A stretch of 64,000 nucleotides of DNA from Atherix ibis (Eukaryota; Arthropoda; Insecta; Diptera; Athericidae), in assembly GCA_958298945.1 (NCBI GenBank), contig OY282607.1, forward strand, positions 30,450,500-30,514,499, read 5' to 3'. The notes beneath the pieces were generated by a model. The model was not told where the DNA came from, did no database searches, and saw only the letters and a list, made by a program, of their open reading frames with translations. Positions 63,501-64,000 of the stretch are shown here, piece after piece; positions within the stretch are counted from its first letter, which is position 1, and every line of letters begins with the position of its first letter. The position numbers and the translations under genes are program-made.

Positions 63501-64000
63501 TCTTTACTAAACGCTTCTTATACATATTTTACCATTTTACGTAGAGTTTATAATTAAATGTGTTGTAAAAAATACTTTTCAATTTAATTTAACAAATTAA
63601 TGAAAATTTATATGCTATCATTTTACATAATGCATTATTTAGCATTACTATAATTATTTACTTTTTTAAAAATTTTAGATTATTTTATTATATTGTATAA
63701 TTTAACTTACCATTGTAAAATAATATTTTTAGAGTCAGATTCACCTTGCGCTGTATAAACAATTGCAGACATGGCAAAAAGTATTGCTGCTTTTTCTTCA
63801 TCAGTATTTGCTAACCATTCCAAAGCGGACGTAAACACTTCATATGAGTCTTGATATTGTGATGCACGATATTGTGCAGTAGCTAAGCCATATACAGATT
63901 TTAAACTAGCAGCTGATACATTATTAAATGCTCTTATAGCCTCAAGAGGTTGCTGGTGTTTTAAGTAGCTATAACCTAAATTACAGTACATTTGGTCTCT
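60533..64000 (-). CDS. Ski3: Ski3/TTC37-like tetratricopeptide protein, C-terminal exons (partial)
   Basis: Four exons join in frame with GT-AG introns: beyond 64000 to 63711, 61201-61027, 60945-60761 and 60695-60533 (TAA). The protein fragment starts [20 protein letters not shown], a TPR helix pair, then [20 protein letters not shown] (another TPR unit). Later exons give [36 protein letters not shown] and a final [19 protein letters not shown]. The order matches the C-terminal part of TTC37/Ski3, the scaffold of the cytoplasmic superkiller complex that feeds RNA to the exosome. Introns are 2,509, 81 and 65 bp; the first contains the odorant receptor on the other strand. The 5-prime part lies outside the window. 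Another TPR protein is the alternative. Confidence 0.75.
61717..61725 (+). promoter_or_regulatory. TATA box of the odorant receptor
   Basis: TATAAATAG lies 75-83 bp before the receptor's ATG, leaving room for a leader of about 50 nt. It is inside the Ski3-like intron, on the opposite strand to that gene. Confidence 0.5.
61800..63557 (+). CDS. Or43a: odorant receptor, Or43a-like, seven exons
   Basis: Exons 61800-62093, 62151-62289, 62380-62650, 62877-62976, 63134-63235, 63294-63401 and 63456-63557 (TAA) join in frame with GT-AG introns to 1,116 bp, 371 residues, normal for the 7tm_6 insect receptors. The start is the first ATG (AAAATG). The N-terminus [20 protein letters not shown], the AHPYGV segment, [20 protein letters not shown] and the C-terminus [20 protein letters not shown] then [10 protein letters not shown] correspond block by block to Drosophila Or43a, with Or49b also similar. 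These are heteromeric odorant-gated cation channels with Orco in antennal neuron membranes. No stop or frameshift is seen. Introns are short (52-226 bp). The ligand cannot be inferred. Confidence 0.88.

Noticed and set aside
1..64000. CRISPR arrays, bacterial operons, rRNA genes
   Set aside because: No regularly spaced repeats or conserved rRNA segments; spliced eukaryotic genes and insect transposons make a bacterial origin untenable.

Overview
This is a stretch of an AT-rich insect genome. The two recognisable host genes are spliced, and the odorant receptor most resembles Drosophila Or43a, which together with the transposon spectrum suggests a higher fly (Diptera, Cyclorrhapha). The species cannot be told from the sequence.

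Layout. Roughly 1-53 kb is a transposon graveyard in AT-rich non-coding DNA. I count at least five mariner lineages (several copies with both terminal repeats visible, none with an intact transposase), a second DDE transposase family related to Tc1/mariner (four relics), a Tc1-like relic, a piggyBac-like relic and five decayed non-LTR reverse transcriptases. Several insertions are nested. At 35.66-36.16 kb there is a degenerate minisatellite of about 22 units. At 38.6-38.8 kb a minus-strand first coding exon encodes a signal peptide followed by a mature protein beginning with histidine, as in LPMO/BIM1-like copper proteins. A possible terminal exon of another minus-strand gene lies just upstream of it at 39.2-39.3 kb. 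From 53.4 to 60.4 kb I see no gene.

The right end holds the only complete gene. The last four exons of a Ski3/TTC37-like tetratricopeptide gene (superkiller complex, cytoplasmic RNA decay) run leftward from the window edge to 60,533. Its 2.5-kb intron contains, on the opposite strand, a complete seven-exon odorant receptor of 371 codons (61,800-63,557) with its own TATA box. The other two Ski3 introns seen are only 65 and 81 bp, so the large intron exists essentially to hold the receptor.

No tRNA, rRNA, CRISPR array or bacterial-type operon was found. The most unusual structures are the nested receptor, the mariner copies rebuilt with two inverted 5-prime ends, the deletion junctions shared between copies, and several long inverted repeats inside transposon relics.
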